64,000 bases of DNA from Bipolaris cookei (lineage: Eukaryota > Ascomycota > Dothideomycetes > Pleosporales > Pleosporaceae), in the NCBI GenBank assembly GCA_002286855.1, contig NRSV01000054.1, positions 1 through 64,000 on the forward strand, read 5' to 3'. The notes beneath the pieces are model-generated. The model was not told the origin of the DNA, did not search any database, and saw nothing but the letters and a program-made list of their open reading frames with translations. Below, one piece after another: positions 20,528 to 32,695 of the stretch. Numbering within the stretch: the first letter of the stretch is position 1; each line of letters starts with the position of its first letter. A program made the translations under genes and the position numbers.

Positions 20528-22999
20528 TCACGACGGAGGGTTGCCAATTTCCTTCTTCACCCAGTTTTCCAAGCCACCGAGAGCAATGATTTCCTGAACA
20601 TTGGGCGGCAGTTCACCGACCTTGACGTTCCATTTGGCGCCATTGGGTCCTTCCTGGACGGAAACAGTGCTCCTTCGGACGTCCCACTCCAGGGTCCATC
20701 CAGTGCGGCGCGTTAGCTGCTTAGCTTGGCTGGGCTGAGCTGCAACCGCAGGTGGTGGCGAGTCGAGCGATTCGCTGTTGTTTGAAGGCTCCTTGACAGC
20801 TTGTTGCGACGACGAGGCATCCTTTGATGAAAAGACCTCGCGGAGGCGGTTGGTTAGCTTGGGCACCTCAACACCCATCAAAGCGTTGTTGATACTGTTC
20901 CTGCTGAAAATATTGCCAAAGCTACCAGCAACAACTAGCGGAATACCCTTGGCCAGGATGGCAGTTGCGGCTTGTTCACGGCTGCTGCCGCAGCCAAAGT
21001 TGAAGCCTGAAACCAGGACATCACCAGCCTTAGCCACCTGGCCAAAGCTGGGGTCATAGTTCTCCATGCATACCTCTGCCATTTTTTCGCGCGTCACATC
21101 ATCCTGGTACGTGTATTTACCGGGGTAGATACCATCTGTGTTAATGTTGTCGGCGTCGCAGAAGACAATCTCGCCGCTAATCTTTTCCGGGAACCCTGGT
21201 AGGATTTCGGTCAAAGTTTCAGCCTCCGAGCCTGCCGCTGCAGGTGGGTTGACAGACTGCGTGTCAGACTCGGTAGTGCTGAAAGTGTCGATAGCGGTCT
21301 CAGCGTCTTTGATGGCCTTCTCAAGCATATCTTCAATGGTCATCATTCGCTCTTCGGCGGGAATGCCATCGCCTTCTCCTCGTCGAACACCCTCATAGCC
21401 TTCGGGAGCTTGGTACCACCCGGGGCCAGAAATCTTACCAGACAGAGCGCTTGCTGCAACGACTTCAGGGCTTGCCAAGTATGCTTTTGCATCGGGAGAG
21501 CCCATGCGACCCTTGAAGTTGCGGTTGCTTGCACTGATGCCAACCTCGCCAGGCTCAAGAAGACCAGTGCCAAGACCGATGCAAGGACCACAACCTGAAG
21601 GCAAGGGCTGAGCGCCTGCTTCTAGAAGAGCCTGCCAATCGCCTGCCTCTTCTGCAACCTTCTGTTCTGGGATAGAAGCAGCGGCGATGTAGAATTTGAC
21701 GTTGTCTGGAATCTTGGGGATCTTGCCACCGTTCAGAACAGCTGCATCTTTGAAGACGTTTGCAGCAGCAGCAAGATCAGAGGCACGGGAGTTTGTGCAC
21801 GAAACAAGATAGGCCTTGTTAATGGGGATGTTCTGGCTCTGCAACTCAGGCAAAGGGGTGGCAACCTTGACGGAGTTGGGACCCGAGACGTATGGTGACA
21901 AGGTGGAAAGATCCAAGAAGAGTTCTTTGGCGTATACAGCGCCCTTGTCCGCGGCCAACGCAGGCTTAAAGATATGGCCTAGCTGTTGGCCGACGATACC
22001 CGTGGCAGTAAACAGTTTGTCGATACGCTCATGGAGGAATTGCTGTCGGTGATGGTCCTTGGCCTGGCCTTCTCCCATGGCTGCTAGTGTGGCCCTGGCC
22101 CGTAACCAACCATGAAGCGTGGCATCGATAGGAAACAACCCAGTCAGAGCGCCCCACTCTGTAGTCATATTGGCAATGGTAAGGCGGTCGTCGATAGGGA
22201 TGCTGCCGAGGGTCTCGTCGGTTCCAGTAAACTCAATAGCGTGGTTGAGAACCTCGTCCTTGTTGAAGAGCCCAGCCAGCGCGACAATTACGTCCTTGCC
22301 AGTCACGCCCGCAGGCATCTTGCCATTGAGTGTGACCTTTGCGACGGGTGGAATCTGCCACCAGGTCTTTCCAGTAGCCCAAATGCTCGCAGCGTCGGTT
22401 CGCACAACCGGAGTACCCAAGCATCCAATGCCTCCGTACATGTTGGAGTGACTGTCGGAGGCCACAGCCAAGGTGCCTGGCCAGGCGTAGCCCTCCTCGA
22501 CCATAATCTGGTGGCCAATGCCACGCCCTGCAGGGTAGAAGACGACGTTGTGGGTATTGGCAAACTCCTCAATCTGGCTGTACTTTTTGAGGTTCTTGTC
22601 CGACTTGTTCTGGACATCGTGGTCGAGCGTCATGACAATCTGACCGGGGTCGCTAATCTTAGTGGCCCCGATGCCCATAAACTTAAGCGCAACCGGCCAT
22701 GAGTTGTCGTGGGTCATGCATTTGTGCGGCTGCAGCGTCACGTAGTCGCCCGAGCGAAGGACCTTGCCCGGAGCCACGCCAACGGCATGTCGCTGAACAA
22801 TCTTTTCCGTCAGGGTCTGGGGCGTCTTGGGAATTTCATTGAGCAAGGGGAGGAAGCTGGCGGCAGGGCTCTCCTTCATCGAGGGAAATACATCCTGGGC
22901 ATCATGCCGGCTGGTCAATGCAGAGAAGGCTCGTGGGGCGGCGTGAAATCGAGGCAATTGGGAAGAGGCGCGGAGAGCAACGCTGGCCCGTGGCTGCAT
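20528..22999 (-). CDS. LYS4: Homoaconitase, mitochondrial
   Basis: This enzyme interconverts homocitrate, homoaconitate and homoisocitrate in the alpha-aminoadipate lysine pathway, in mitochondria. A single exon encodes 823 residues. The N-terminus (MQPRASVALRASSQLPRF) is Arg-rich and acid-poor, as in mitochondrial presequences. The three [4Fe-4S] ligands are present: Cys401 in SCTNSR, and Cys470 and Cys473 in GCGPCIG. Other aconitase-superfamily motifs are ASDSHSNMYGGIGCLG in the N-terminal half and FNFGCGSSREQA in the C-terminal swivel domain. A Ser/Gln/Pro-rich insert near residues 700-745 is typical of filamentous fungal homologues. It is transcribed away from SER1 across a 550-bp shared promoter. 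Confidence 0.96.
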   Translation of the reverse strand: MQPRASVALRASSQLPRFHAAPRAFSALTSRHDAQDVFPSMKESPAASFLPLLNEIPKTPQTLTEKIVQRHAVGVAPGKVLRSGDYVTLQPHKCMTHDNSWPVALKFMGIGATKISDPGQIVMTLDHDVQNKSDKNLKKYSQIEEFANTHNVVFYPAGRGIGHQIMVEEGYAWPGTLAVASDSHSNMYGGIGCLGTPVVRTDAASIWATGKTWWQIPPVAKVTLNGKMPAGVTGKDVIVALAGLFNKDEVLNHAIEFTGTDETLGSIPIDDRLTIANMTTEWGALTGLFPIDATLHGWLRARATLAAMGEGQAKDHHRQQFLHERIDKLFTATGIVGQQLGHIFKPALAADKGAVYAKELFLDLSTLSPYVSGPNSVKVATPLPELQSQNIPINKAYLVSCTNSRASDLAAAANVFKDAAVLNGGKIPKIPDNVKFYIAAASIPEQKVAEEAGDWQALLEAGAQPLPSGCGPCIGLGTGLLEPGEVGISASNRNFKGRMGSPDAKAYLASPEVVAASALSGKISGPGWYQAPEGYEGVRRGEGDGIPAEERMMTIEDMLEKAIKDAETAIDTFSTTESDTQSVNPPAAAGSEAETLTEILPGFPEKISGEIVFCDADNINTDGIYPGKYTYQDDVTREKMAEVCMENYDPSFGQVAKAGDVLVSGFNFGCGSSREQAATAILAKGIPLVVAGSFGNIFSRNSINNALMGVEVPKLTNRLREVFSSKDASSSQQAVKEPSNNSESLDSPPPAVAAQPSQAKQLTRRTGWTLEWDVRRSTVSVQEGPNGAKWNVKVGELPPNVQEIIALGGLENWVKKEIGNPPS

Positions 23000-23549
23000 G
23001 TGCGGTTAGATGATGAAGCCAAAGGCGTCATTTGGAAAAGAAACATACTGCTGCTATCTGCCTGCGGCCCAGCAGGCGCGCTGCCCGTAACGACATTGCC
23101 ATTGCTTGTGCTGAAGAGGGACGGAAACAGCGGCAGCGATTTACAGGCGATACACGAGTTTCTATGTATGCCGCCTCTTCCCCAGAGTTTGGGCCAAAAA
23201 TTGCGACCCACCCGCTCACCACCGAAACCGGCCGCAGTCATCGGATTCCCTGCGCTTGTCATTGGACGGCTGCAGGCCTTCAACGCCGACACAGTAATAC
23301 ATGCTCCCATGTCGGATGTGTGATGCGGCATCCAGGGCCGACTAACGACTACGTAGACCGTGTGCGAGATCGGCTGTCTCCATGGCAAGTCTGGCTGGCT
23401 AGAATGGGAGTCATCCGTATGACGCGACGCACGATGCAAGACAAAACTTTACTATACATCGACCCCTCTTTACCCAGCACTCTATAAACCTGCTCATTTC
23501 CAGTCATTCACACAACACCACAAACTCTGCCGTACCATTGCTCGCCGAC
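23000..23549. promoter_or_regulatory. Shared divergent promoter of LYS4 and SER1
   Basis: The two start codons are 550 bp apart and point away from each other, and both genes serve amino acid synthesis. A GAGTCA core (23408-23413; TGACTC on the other strand) matches the Gcn4/CPC1 binding core. A TATAAA lies at 23483-23488, about 60 bp before the SER1 ATG. Open frames inside this interval have no domain and appear spurious. Confidence 0.55.
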
Positions 23550-25010
23550 ATGGTCAACCGCTCAGACGTCACCTACTTTGGGGCTGGCCCCGCTCCTCTC
23601 CCCACCGAGGTGCTCGAGAGAGCCTCGCAGGCGCTGCTGAACTACAGAGACAAGGGCATTGGCCTCTGCGAAATCTCTCATCGCTCGCCCGAGGCCAACG
23701 AGATTCTCGCAGAGGCGAAGCAGGCCCTCACTCAGCTGCTCGAGATCCCTGACGACTACGAAATCCTCTTCCTTCAGAGCGGCGGTACTGGCGAGTTCAG
23801 TGCGGCTGTCTACAATCTCGTCTCGATATGGGTAGAGAAGAAGCGAGAAAAGATTGCCCAAGAGGTGGGCGACAACAAGGACGAGGTGCTCAAGAGGCTT
23901 CGCAAAGTGGTGGATGAAGAGCTAAAGCTCGACTACCTCGTCACGGGCTCGTGGTCGCTGAAGGCATCGCAAGAAGCCGCCCGCCTTGTAGGAGCCAAGC
24001 ACGTAAATGTAGCCGTCGATGCACGCAAAGCCAACAACGGCAAATTCGGGAAGATCCCCTCCGAGGACCAGTGGGCCCTTACGTCGCGCTCAACGGGCGG
24101 ACCGGCCCTCGTCTATTACTGCGACAATGAGACCGTCGACGGAGTTGAGTTCCCCTCCTTCCCGCAAAACCTAGAGGGCGATGACGCGCCCCTGGTCTGT
24201 GCCGACATGTCTTCCAACTTCATTTCCCGCAAGGTCGACGTGAGCAAGTATGCAGTCATCTTTGGTGGCGCGCAAAAGAACATTGGCAATACCGGAATCG
24301 CTATTGTCATCATGCGGAAGTCACTTCTTCCGCCTTACTCGACGCCGGCCTCGCCCGACCTGCTAAGAGAACTCAACTTGGCTGTCGGCCCAATTGTACT
24401 CGACTACCCTACGATTGCGAAAAACAACTCATTGTACAACACTTTACCCATCTTTGATGTTTGGGTGGCTGGTCAGGTCATGTCTGGACTTGTCAACTCG
24501 TACGGAGCTAAGCGTATTGGTGGACAGGAGGAAATCTCAAACGAAAAGGCCAGACTTATCTATGGGACGCTCGATAAATATCCAGACATCTATCAGGTTG
24601 TCCCAGACAAGTCTGCGCGCAGTAGAATGAACATTTGCTTTAGGGTCCATGGCGGAGCTGAAGACAAGGAAAAGGCTTTCCTCTCAGGCGCAGAGAAGAA
24701 AGGTCTACTTGGTCTGAAGGGACACAGGAGCGTCGGTGGTATCCGTGCTAGCAATTGTAAGTGCCCCCGTGTTTTTTTTCTCCGGCATTGATCACATTGC
24801 CAATCATGCATTGGGCAGTAGTCTTGTGGAGATGTGCTCCCCTGTCTGGTTCGCATCCGATTGCGGTCAAGTGTGCGGATATCCCTCAGCCGGGATTTGC
24901 CTACCCCCAAAACTCTAGCTAACCTGACTTGTCCACCAGATAATGCAGTCTCGCTAGACGGTGCGAAACTACTTGTCTCATATCTCGAAGAGTACGCAAA
25001 GTCGACCTAA
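23550..25010 (+). CDS. SER1: Phosphoserine aminotransferase, two exons
   Basis: This PLP enzyme converts 3-phosphohydroxypyruvate and glutamate to phosphoserine in cytosolic serine synthesis. Exons 23550-24756 and 24940-25010 are joined over a 183-bp intron (GTAAGT donor, AGCTAACC branch, CCACCAG acceptor), so the C-terminus reads RASNYNAVSLDGAKLL and ends EEYAKST, for about 425 residues. Family hallmarks are FGAGPAPLPTEVLE at the start, EISHRSPE, LFLQSGGTGEF, the PLP-lysine region FGGAQKNIGNTGIAIV, and GHRSVGGIRASNYNA near the end. The start was placed at the ATG at 23550 (GACATGG); the frame is open upstream but has no ATG there. Divergent from LYS4. Confidence 0.95.
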
Positions 25011-26949
25011 GTCAGGCTTTGTGCAAAACTGAGTCAAAAGAAAAGTTTGCATATCATTCTCACATAAGCAGAGTCCTGACATATCAACAAACACCTTTTT
25101 GTTACATCCGTGGCACTCAACAAGACACTAACCTACTACGAAAAGAAAATATACTTAATTTATCCTTCTTTCTGGTAATCGCGATATCCATATGACCACG
25201 ACCGCGAAACCCCTTTGTAGAGCTATGGACTATGGAGTGCATCATCGGAGAATAACCTGAGGCAAGCTTGCACGCCACAACCCACTTAGCTGTGTAGTGG
25301 CTGAATTAAGTTTGGTAGGTGCGTGGTATTGTTGAAGTGGCGCTGTCAGGTATGCCATGCCCACTACGCTCCTGTGTACTTCATGCACTAGCTTGTGTCT
25401 CGAGACCAGCGAACCAATCTAGATGTCTGCTTGCTTTAGAATGATTCCCTGCCCAAATTGTAGGTACACGGCGACTGCGGGACAATGGTCTCTCACAGTA
25501 AGAAAAAGGTAGTGATGAAACCGCGTAGGCACTCTCTAAGAGCCAGCCAACCAGCGAACGAGTCGCAAGACGGCTGTTTGCCACGCTCACAATGATAGAT
25601 CTGTGACGATAACTGACAGTCAGTCTTTAGGGTCTCGTTTCTCAGATCCCCAATCCAAATTTGAGTATTGTTTACCACGCCCTTTTGGAACCATCTAGTG
25701 CAGAGGTCATTCATACCGCATGTCGCAATGGTAGATGTAGACGCACCAGCTGATTCGCCCATACAGCCTCTTCCACTCTCGATGCGGGGCGACTTCTCCG
25801 CAATCCTGTAATCTAAGGTTTTTGGATGTTTGGTAGAGGCTGTGCGGTTAATCACCTCGACGACTAGATTCAATGCAGCATGCACGCTAACGGCCTAGTC
25901 TATCCCACGAGGTTCTGGCTATGTATTGCTTGTACGTTTTGGCCAACCTCGCTCGCTGCGCACCGTGTCATGTTCTGGCAGGCCTGCCCTGGTAGCCGTT
26001 GAGCCGACCAGGGTTCTGGAGGTCTTGTTGTCTCGGACAGGGTACAAGCGAGGATCTGCGGCACAGCCTAAACCCAGCAAGCATCAGAACTCTAGTCTGA
26101 CCTCAACCACCTTACTACCACGACTGCCCATAGGCTGTTCGTCCATCCCAGCGCTTCCACACATTGGAAATAGCTCTATCCAGAAACCAATTATAGAAAT
26201 GTGCACCAGAAGACAATGTAGTCTTTACAGTAACCGCTGGAGTTGATAGAAGACAGTTGCGCCCGTATTCACAGTGTGCAGCACCCGTGTCCTATACTAC
26301 ACACTTGCACTTGCACGGATTCTGCGGGACCGGCCAGCACGGCAACGTCAAGCCATGACGTGTGACTAAGAGGTACCAGCTCGGTGGTCTTGACAGCAAA
26401 GGCCAGGGTCTAGTCAACTCCACAGCATCTTTTCCCATGTTGGCCAACGAGGGCCAGGGGTCACAATGTCTGCACGGATCTCGCTACTTCCGCTGCCATG
26501 GCTACCTAGCACATGTGGCTCGCATGAGGGTGAAACCCCCCCTCAATCAGCGAGCGCGCGGGAATGGACGGCCTGTGATATGGCAAGACTCAGCCATTGC
26601 CAATGTGGGCCCTTTCCAGTAAGTGACCGAACAGACGCCTTAGGGCCGCCACCCCGAAACCGTGCGTTGCTGGTACCACCCAGTGGTTTTGTCATATACC
26701 GTTTGGAGTCTCATGCCCGTCTCTCGTCTCTTACGTCTAATGCTCACGCTCTTTCCCCTTCTTTTGTTGCTCTGCTGGCAGGCTTAGGCAGTTCCTTTCT
26801 TTTTTCCCCGAGCTGGTTTCTCTTTCGTTAACGACGTTAGTCACGCAGTCTCCATGAATACCTAGTTTATTTCCTTTCTTTAGCCGCTGCTGGTTACCAG
26901 CGAGACCACCTATTTCCTTCTAACACCTGTTGTAACTGGAGTTGGCAAG
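25011..26949. other. Intergenic region, no gene recognised
   Basis: 1.9 kb between SER1 and the seven-transmembrane gene. The longest open frames, 25493-25885 (-) and 26466-26831 (+), lack ATG starts in good context or any domain. The right end is pyrimidine-rich and probably forms the promoter and leader of the next gene. Confidence 0.5.
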
Positions 26950-29172
26950 ATGGGATCATGGGCGGATTACTTTCCCCAGCTCGAGGCCCGGTCGCACTTC
27001 AACTTGACTTTGAATACTTCTGCCTCTCGACAAGTTCCTTGGACCCAAAGCAACTCGACTAGGACCTTGATCGCGTCACTACAGCTGCAGCAAGTCCAGA
27101 CGCTCCGCACAACCCATCTGACCCTCGGAGCGTTCAGTCTTGCATTGGCATTGTTGACGGTCCATCGAATCATCTCAGATGCACGACGAGCAGCAGCTCT
27201 CCAGGTCCTACCAAGGAAGAAGTCAGTACAGCGCCTGAGGAACATGGATCGTCGCTGACCAAGTTGCAGGAGATTCAACGCCCTCCACAATGTCCACCCC
27301 GCCGAAACCTTTCCACTTGCGTTGGCCTCTGGTGCCGTCCTACAACAGATTATCTTCGTTTCAGTGCAGGGCACGACCCTTCAAAGTGTATTCTCCAGGA
27401 GTTGTCGAAGCCTATCGATGATCACATTTCCTGGTAGGTTGCATCATCTTCGGTTCACGAAAGTACCGTCTGACCATCACAGCCATCTTTCTAGTCGGGT
27501 TCATCACACTCGTCTTCGGTATCGAGACGCTTATCAGAGGATTTCGGCAAGAACGTTTTGCTCCGCGGGGCAACTGGAACACAACGATATGCATCGCTGT
27601 TGTATCACTCTTGCTTATGCTTACATGGATACCGACTATTGTATGGCCAATGTCCAACGTTTGCTTTGGCAGCCTCATCTGGTTCCCTATGCGATACGAC
27701 CACCTGATGCTATCCATTCTTTCTATCCTCGTCTTCTCCTTGCTGTCTGTGGCAGCACTCGTCAGTATTCAATTAATGAGAACACCAGGTCTGGATCACA
27801 ACGAGCGCATTTCAGCCTCACGTATGACCTACTTCTTGATAGTGACTGCGTTAATCTATGTGAGTCTGTATCACTATTTTACGCCTGCGTCATCTAACGC
27901 GCATAGTCGCTCGTGATTCCAGTCGAAGTTCAATCTCTTCGAAGAGAATTCATGGAGGCACTCGCGGCTTCTCGAATCGCCGAAATCTCGCTCTTCTCCT
28001 CAGGCATGGTCATCACCTTCTTCCATCTCTTCCTCCGTACAAACGCAACGCGCATGGTCATCCGCCCCATGGATGAGATGAAAGGCCCAGCAAGGCACCA
28101 ACGCCCCAAGATACGATTCTTTGGCCCGAGCGATTTGGAGATGCAGATCAGTGGACCAATGGGACTCCACACAACTCAACGTCTGGATAGCCGGCAAGGT
28201 TTGATCGATGTCGGGCCCGAGAAGAATCGCTCGGATATTGACCCTGACTACTTTGAACGACCAGAACGCGCTTTGACACCATCGTCGGCCAGATCAGGAA
28301 GCAGAATTGACCCTACCGAGTGGCCTCTCCCCCCGATGCTTGAGAAGGATGCCTTGAATTTACATGAACGCAAACTAAGTTACTCTTTGTTTCCTACACG
28401 AGCTGAAGAAGTACCACGTCTTCCAGCGACAGTCTACGACCCCAATGCTACACAAGACCCAGCTTCGGTTTCTAAACTTGCCATGAGGCGCTTCACCCGA
28501 CGAGGTTCAGTTACCAATGTCAGCGATGCGTTTGACTTCCCCGGCATGCCGAAGCTACCTTTCGCTGACCGACACAAACGCATGGCTAGTACCGATAGCA
28601 GCGCAACTGTGCAGATTGGCCTCCGTTTCTCCGTCGCACCTGCCACACTCGCAGCAGGCAAATGCACCCGAGTAGAACGCGACGTTCCACCATTACAGCG
28701 ATCTGCCACCCAGGCTAGTGGAGAGTCTCTGGGTCTCTCGATTCAGAGCAGCTCAACCAATGCATCGCCGGCAGAGGAGTCATTCAGACCTAGGGCAAAC
28801 AGCCCTAACCGATCACCGGCATTTCCTCTGGCGCCCGTAGCCAATTCAAGCGAATACCTCAAGGCCCAACGCGAAAAGGTACTACAATCCCCGCCACCTC
28901 AGTCAGCGGATCTCCTCCTCCACTCTGCACCTCCTACCCAGCCCATCGTTCCCCCACCAGTTTGTGTAAGCGGACTCCGGATGAACCCCATCACACCTAC
29001 CTCGTCTGCCGGCTCACCTACAACGACATCACTACCAAGTACACCTGGATCAGCCAACCTGCTCACACGGACAATGAGCGGCAACAGCGCGGCGCCATCA
29101 CCCACGGCACGTATCCCACTTGGTGCAGGCACAATGCAACGAGGAGCCTCACCTACCAAGGGCTGGATCTGA
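26950..29172 (+). CDS. Seven-transmembrane receptor-like protein with long cytoplasmic tail, four exons
   Basis: Exons 26950-27221, 27270-27433, 27483-27859 and 27907-29172 join in frame through introns of 47-49 bp, giving 692 residues. An N-terminal segment of about 55 residues has three N-glycosylation sites (NLT, NTS, NST). Seven hydrophobic helices follow, roughly: LTLGAFSLALALLTV, LALASGAVLQQIIFV, AIFLVGFITLVFG, ICIAVVSLLLMLTWI, LMLSILSILVFSLLSVAAL, FLIVTALIYSLVIPV and ISLFSSGMVITFFHLFL. About 300 residues rich in Ser, Thr and Pro form the probable cytoplasmic tail. The topology and tail match fungal GPCR-like proteins, but no named receptor class could be fixed from sequence alone, and the ligand is unknown. 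Exon 1 uses donor GTCAGT. Confidence 0.8.
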
Positions 29173-30768
29173 GTGTTTCGGTCTGAGCGCTGCACGAAAC
29201 ATGAGGAGGAGCATTCTTTTTCCTTTCTATCTCTAGACCGGAATTTCGGCGACTGCGCCGCTGTATGATTACTAGGATGTATGCAATGTCTTGGGACGGA
29301 TATTTTTCTATTTCTTCTTCTTTTCGATTTTTTTCATCACTCTATCTCTCGCAAAAAATTTCCAGGAAGAGAAGGTTGGGTTCGGAGGGGGGTTCGCCGC
29401 GCCTCTTGGTATTGTCTTGGGCCTGACTCCACAGGCGTTACGGGTTCGGTTTCATATGGAAACCCATGTCCATGCCTCTGCGACACACGGGCATCTCGCA
29501 CAGGCCATGTTGCGTCACTGCACTGCCTGGGGCATTGTATCACGGGTCTGGGTTCTTACATTTGGGCGCTCTCTCCCTCTGGCGGGTATAGAAGCTTGGA
29601 CTCCCTTACTACCACTACTACTACTCCTCATTACGTCGGCTCACGATACGAACATTCCTTTACGATATCGACATCATGTTTTTTTCTACACACACCTGGT
29701 GCTGCGCACTATGATCCCAACTCCTCCCCCCTATTTTCTACCCTATGGATTGGCACAGTACATCCACTCGTTTTGTTTTCTGTTTTCCGCGCAATTACCA
29801 GCTGAGTCCTGAGCGAGTCCTCCTTACTTCCTAACCCCCTAAATCCTATCTTACTTTTCTCCATGTCTCATTTTTTCTTCTCATCTCTCTTGCCCCTTTC
29901 CTCTTTGTCTCCCCTTGAAGCTCTTCATTGAGCTTCCTTAATTCACCCCCATCACCGAGGATAGAGAGAGAGAAAAAGACTTCAAGGGCCTCACCCTTGT
30001 TTGGTATATACCGAGTCTTTTTGTGTAGCTATATACTAGTCAAGTGTTATTCCTTCTATTCGCAAAACCTAGAACCAAGAATAAACTTGCCAACCCCAGC
30101 CTTGTCGTATAGCTCAAAACCACACAGAATATAGAATGAAAAGAAAGAACTCAAATCCTATACCTTCTTATAATACGCACTGTACCCTACACGCTTTTTC
30201 TCAAAAACAATAAGTTAGTCTTGAACTGATTCATGATCACTGCTTATCACATCTACTGTGTACCAAAAACAAGTATACTTATGCAGCCTCAAGTTGAGTC
30301 ATTTCCTCACTCCAACTGACTCCAACCGCTACCCCATCAACATGCCAATGCGAGTTTGAAGCAAAGCAAAGAAAACGGACCGACTTGACTCAACTCGATA
30401 TCTCTGCTCTGAAACAAGGAGCATGCTGCGGAACGAAGAAAAGAGAAAGGTAGGACGGAGGATTAAAGTTTGGTGGCTACCATGTGATTTAATGCAAAGG
30501 AGCGGATGTATGGTGCTTCCAGAGGGAAGGAGGTTAGCAGACACTGACATGTTTTGGGCAGAGAAAGGAAAACAGGAATGAGAGCAACGGAATGATAAGA
30601 CGGAGAAAAGGAATTTGTCATTTCTTCATTTCATAGCGGTACGTATCAAAAAAACTCCCCCGAATCTTTCAAGGGGGGAGGAGGGGGGGTGTGGTAAGAA
30701 GCACCAAAAAGGGCAACCATGATACATCATACATAGCCATTTGCTCAACAAACAAGAATAGTGTAATT
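29173..30768. other. Intergenic region between convergent genes
   Basis: This 1.6-kb stretch separates the 3' ends of the seven-transmembrane gene and the permease gene. It is pyrimidine- and A-rich, with a Glu/Lys-type purine tract. Overlapping open frames at 29281-29812 show no domain and are judged spurious. Confidence 0.5.
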
Positions 30769-32695
30769 TCATTTCCTCCACCGCTGCCAAAACTTCCAAC
30801 CAACATTCTCACTCCCCTCATCCGGCATACGAAACTTTGTATTCTCCTTCCCCCTCCGTCGCCCCACCCACGCAAACCAAATCACCAGGCCGACAACCAT
30901 GAAAGCGATAACAAGGAGCGTCTGGAGGGGCTCTGCGAAGACGGCTCTACTGAGTAGGAAGAGGCTGACGCAGCAGAAGATGATGGGCGTGGTGATCCAA
31001 GTTTTGTACGGTCTCTCTAAATCCGGCTCGCGGACGCGGAGGACGATGAGACCCAGGACAGTCTGGAAGTAGAAGGCGTAGCCCGCAACGCCGTAGAAGG
31101 TAACTAGGGTATCGAAGGAGCCTACGATGATGTAGACGGTTGTGAGAAAGGCGTTGAGTAACATGGCAGAAATGGGGGTGAAGAAGAAGCCTGCGTCTTC
31201 GTCTGCGAACCAGTTCACGAGTTTCTGAGATATTTTGCTCTTTGATTGGTTTGCATTTATGGAGTGTAGGCGGATGGCGCGATGGTTCTTGCCTAGGCCT
31301 ATGTTGCCGAACATGGAGGGGAGATAACCCTCCTTGCCTGCCGCGTAGACGAGGCGACCGGATGTAAATGTTGTGGCGTTAAGCGCGCCGAAACATGAAC
31401 CGGAGACGAATATGGCGAGGATTAGGGCGCCAACGGGACCGAAGACTTGCGAGCCAAAGGCTACAGCGACGGTGTTGGAAGACTCGATGACAGAGCCAGG
31501 GAGGACGAGGAAGTAGGAGATGTTGGCGAGGATGTAGCAGAGTATGACAAGCGGGAGCGAGGTGTGGATAACGCGGGGAAGGTCGCGAGTGGGATTCTTG
31601 AATTCTCCTGTGACATAGTTGACCTGGGAGTGTTAGTAGACATGAGCAGATGCGTGGAGGTGGTGGTGAACCTACATTGTCCCAACCATCGAATGCCCAC
31701 AGCCCGGCGTATAGAGCGACGGCCCAATTACTGACATTCTCGCTCGTGTCTTCAAACCAGCCATGATGTTTCCAGTCGTCATTGGCCTTGCCTTTGTACG
31801 AAAGGCCTGTTGCTGCCACCACGATGCCAATTACTGTGACTCCCAATAGGGCGAAGAACTTCAAGAACATGAAGACGTCGGCGCTTCGCGTACCCAGTTT
31901 TGTGGAGATGCAATTAAGCAGTGTGACAATCACAAGTCCCACCAGAGCCACGCTCTTGTTCAACCATGTACCCGCATCTACAGCCTCGGCCCCAATGACG
32001 GCGCGCACAACGTATTCACCAAAGATGATCGCAATGATGGCTGCCGAGCCCGGCTTCAGCACCATGACTGCGCACCATGTGAATAAGAAACCCGCCCACT
32101 CGCCAAAGATTTTCGACAAGTAGACTTGAGCGCCACCATTGAGGGGTATAGCGCCTCCTAGCTCAGCATAGCTCGCCGCGCCCGTCCATGCCAATATTCC
32201 AGCGACGAGCCAGACCAGCAGCGACGCGCCAGGCGATCCTGCATTTTTGTTGACTTGTGAGGGCGAGGAGAAGATGCCGCTTCCTATTATAAGACCGATT
32301 ACCAGCGACAGTCCATTAAGGTATGTCAAGCTCTTGTTCTTCTCTAATGAGCCGCCATTAAGAGTATTGGAGGGATCCAAGGCCGGGTTCGTAGGCGCGC
32401 CTAGGGCCGTGTATCCCTGTGCGGTGCTGGACAGAGGAAACAGATTCGGGGCAAAGTCAAAGGCGGAGGACACGCTGTAGGTGCGAGTGCGCCGCGGTCG
32501 GCTCGGGTCATGGCCGGCAGGGTTCAGTTCGGACAAGGGATCCTCGTCGTCAAAGGACAGTCTGCGCGAAGAGGGTGCGCCTGAGGAAGAAGATTCCTGA
32601 GAAGAACGGGGAGAGACATGCGAGGACGAGGCGAGAGAGGCCAGTTCGAGTGAATCGCGAGTCGGAGGTGACAGGTTGGAGTAGCGGCCGGCCAT
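30769..32695 (-). CDS. Amino acid permease of the LAT/MUP (methionine permease) type, two exons
   Basis: A plasma-membrane amino acid transporter of the APC superfamily, closest in style to yeast MUP1/MUP3 high-affinity methionine permeases. Exons 32695-31676 and 31623-30769 flank a 52-bp intron (GTAGGT to CCCAG), giving 624 residues. About 120 cytoplasmic residues rich in Ser and Pro precede about 12 membrane helices. Diagnostic motifs are LTYLNGLSLVIGLIIGSGIF in helix 1, ASYAELGGAIPLNGGAQVYL in helix 3, WAFDGWDNVNYVTGEFKNP at the exon junction, and SGRLVYAAGKEGYLPSMFG. The N-terminal open frame extends upstream, but the first ATG is at 32695. Divergent from the leucyl-tRNA synthetase gene by 354 bp. 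The substrate is inferred from family resemblance. Confidence 0.88.

Noticed and set aside
25493..25885. Minus-strand open frame of 130 codons with several Cys
   Set aside because: It lacks an in-frame ATG and a signal peptide; no family resemblance was noted.
29281..29812. Two overlapping plus-strand frames of about 170 codons
   Set aside because: They lie in the 3' region of the receptor-like gene, overlap each other in different frames, and have no domain.
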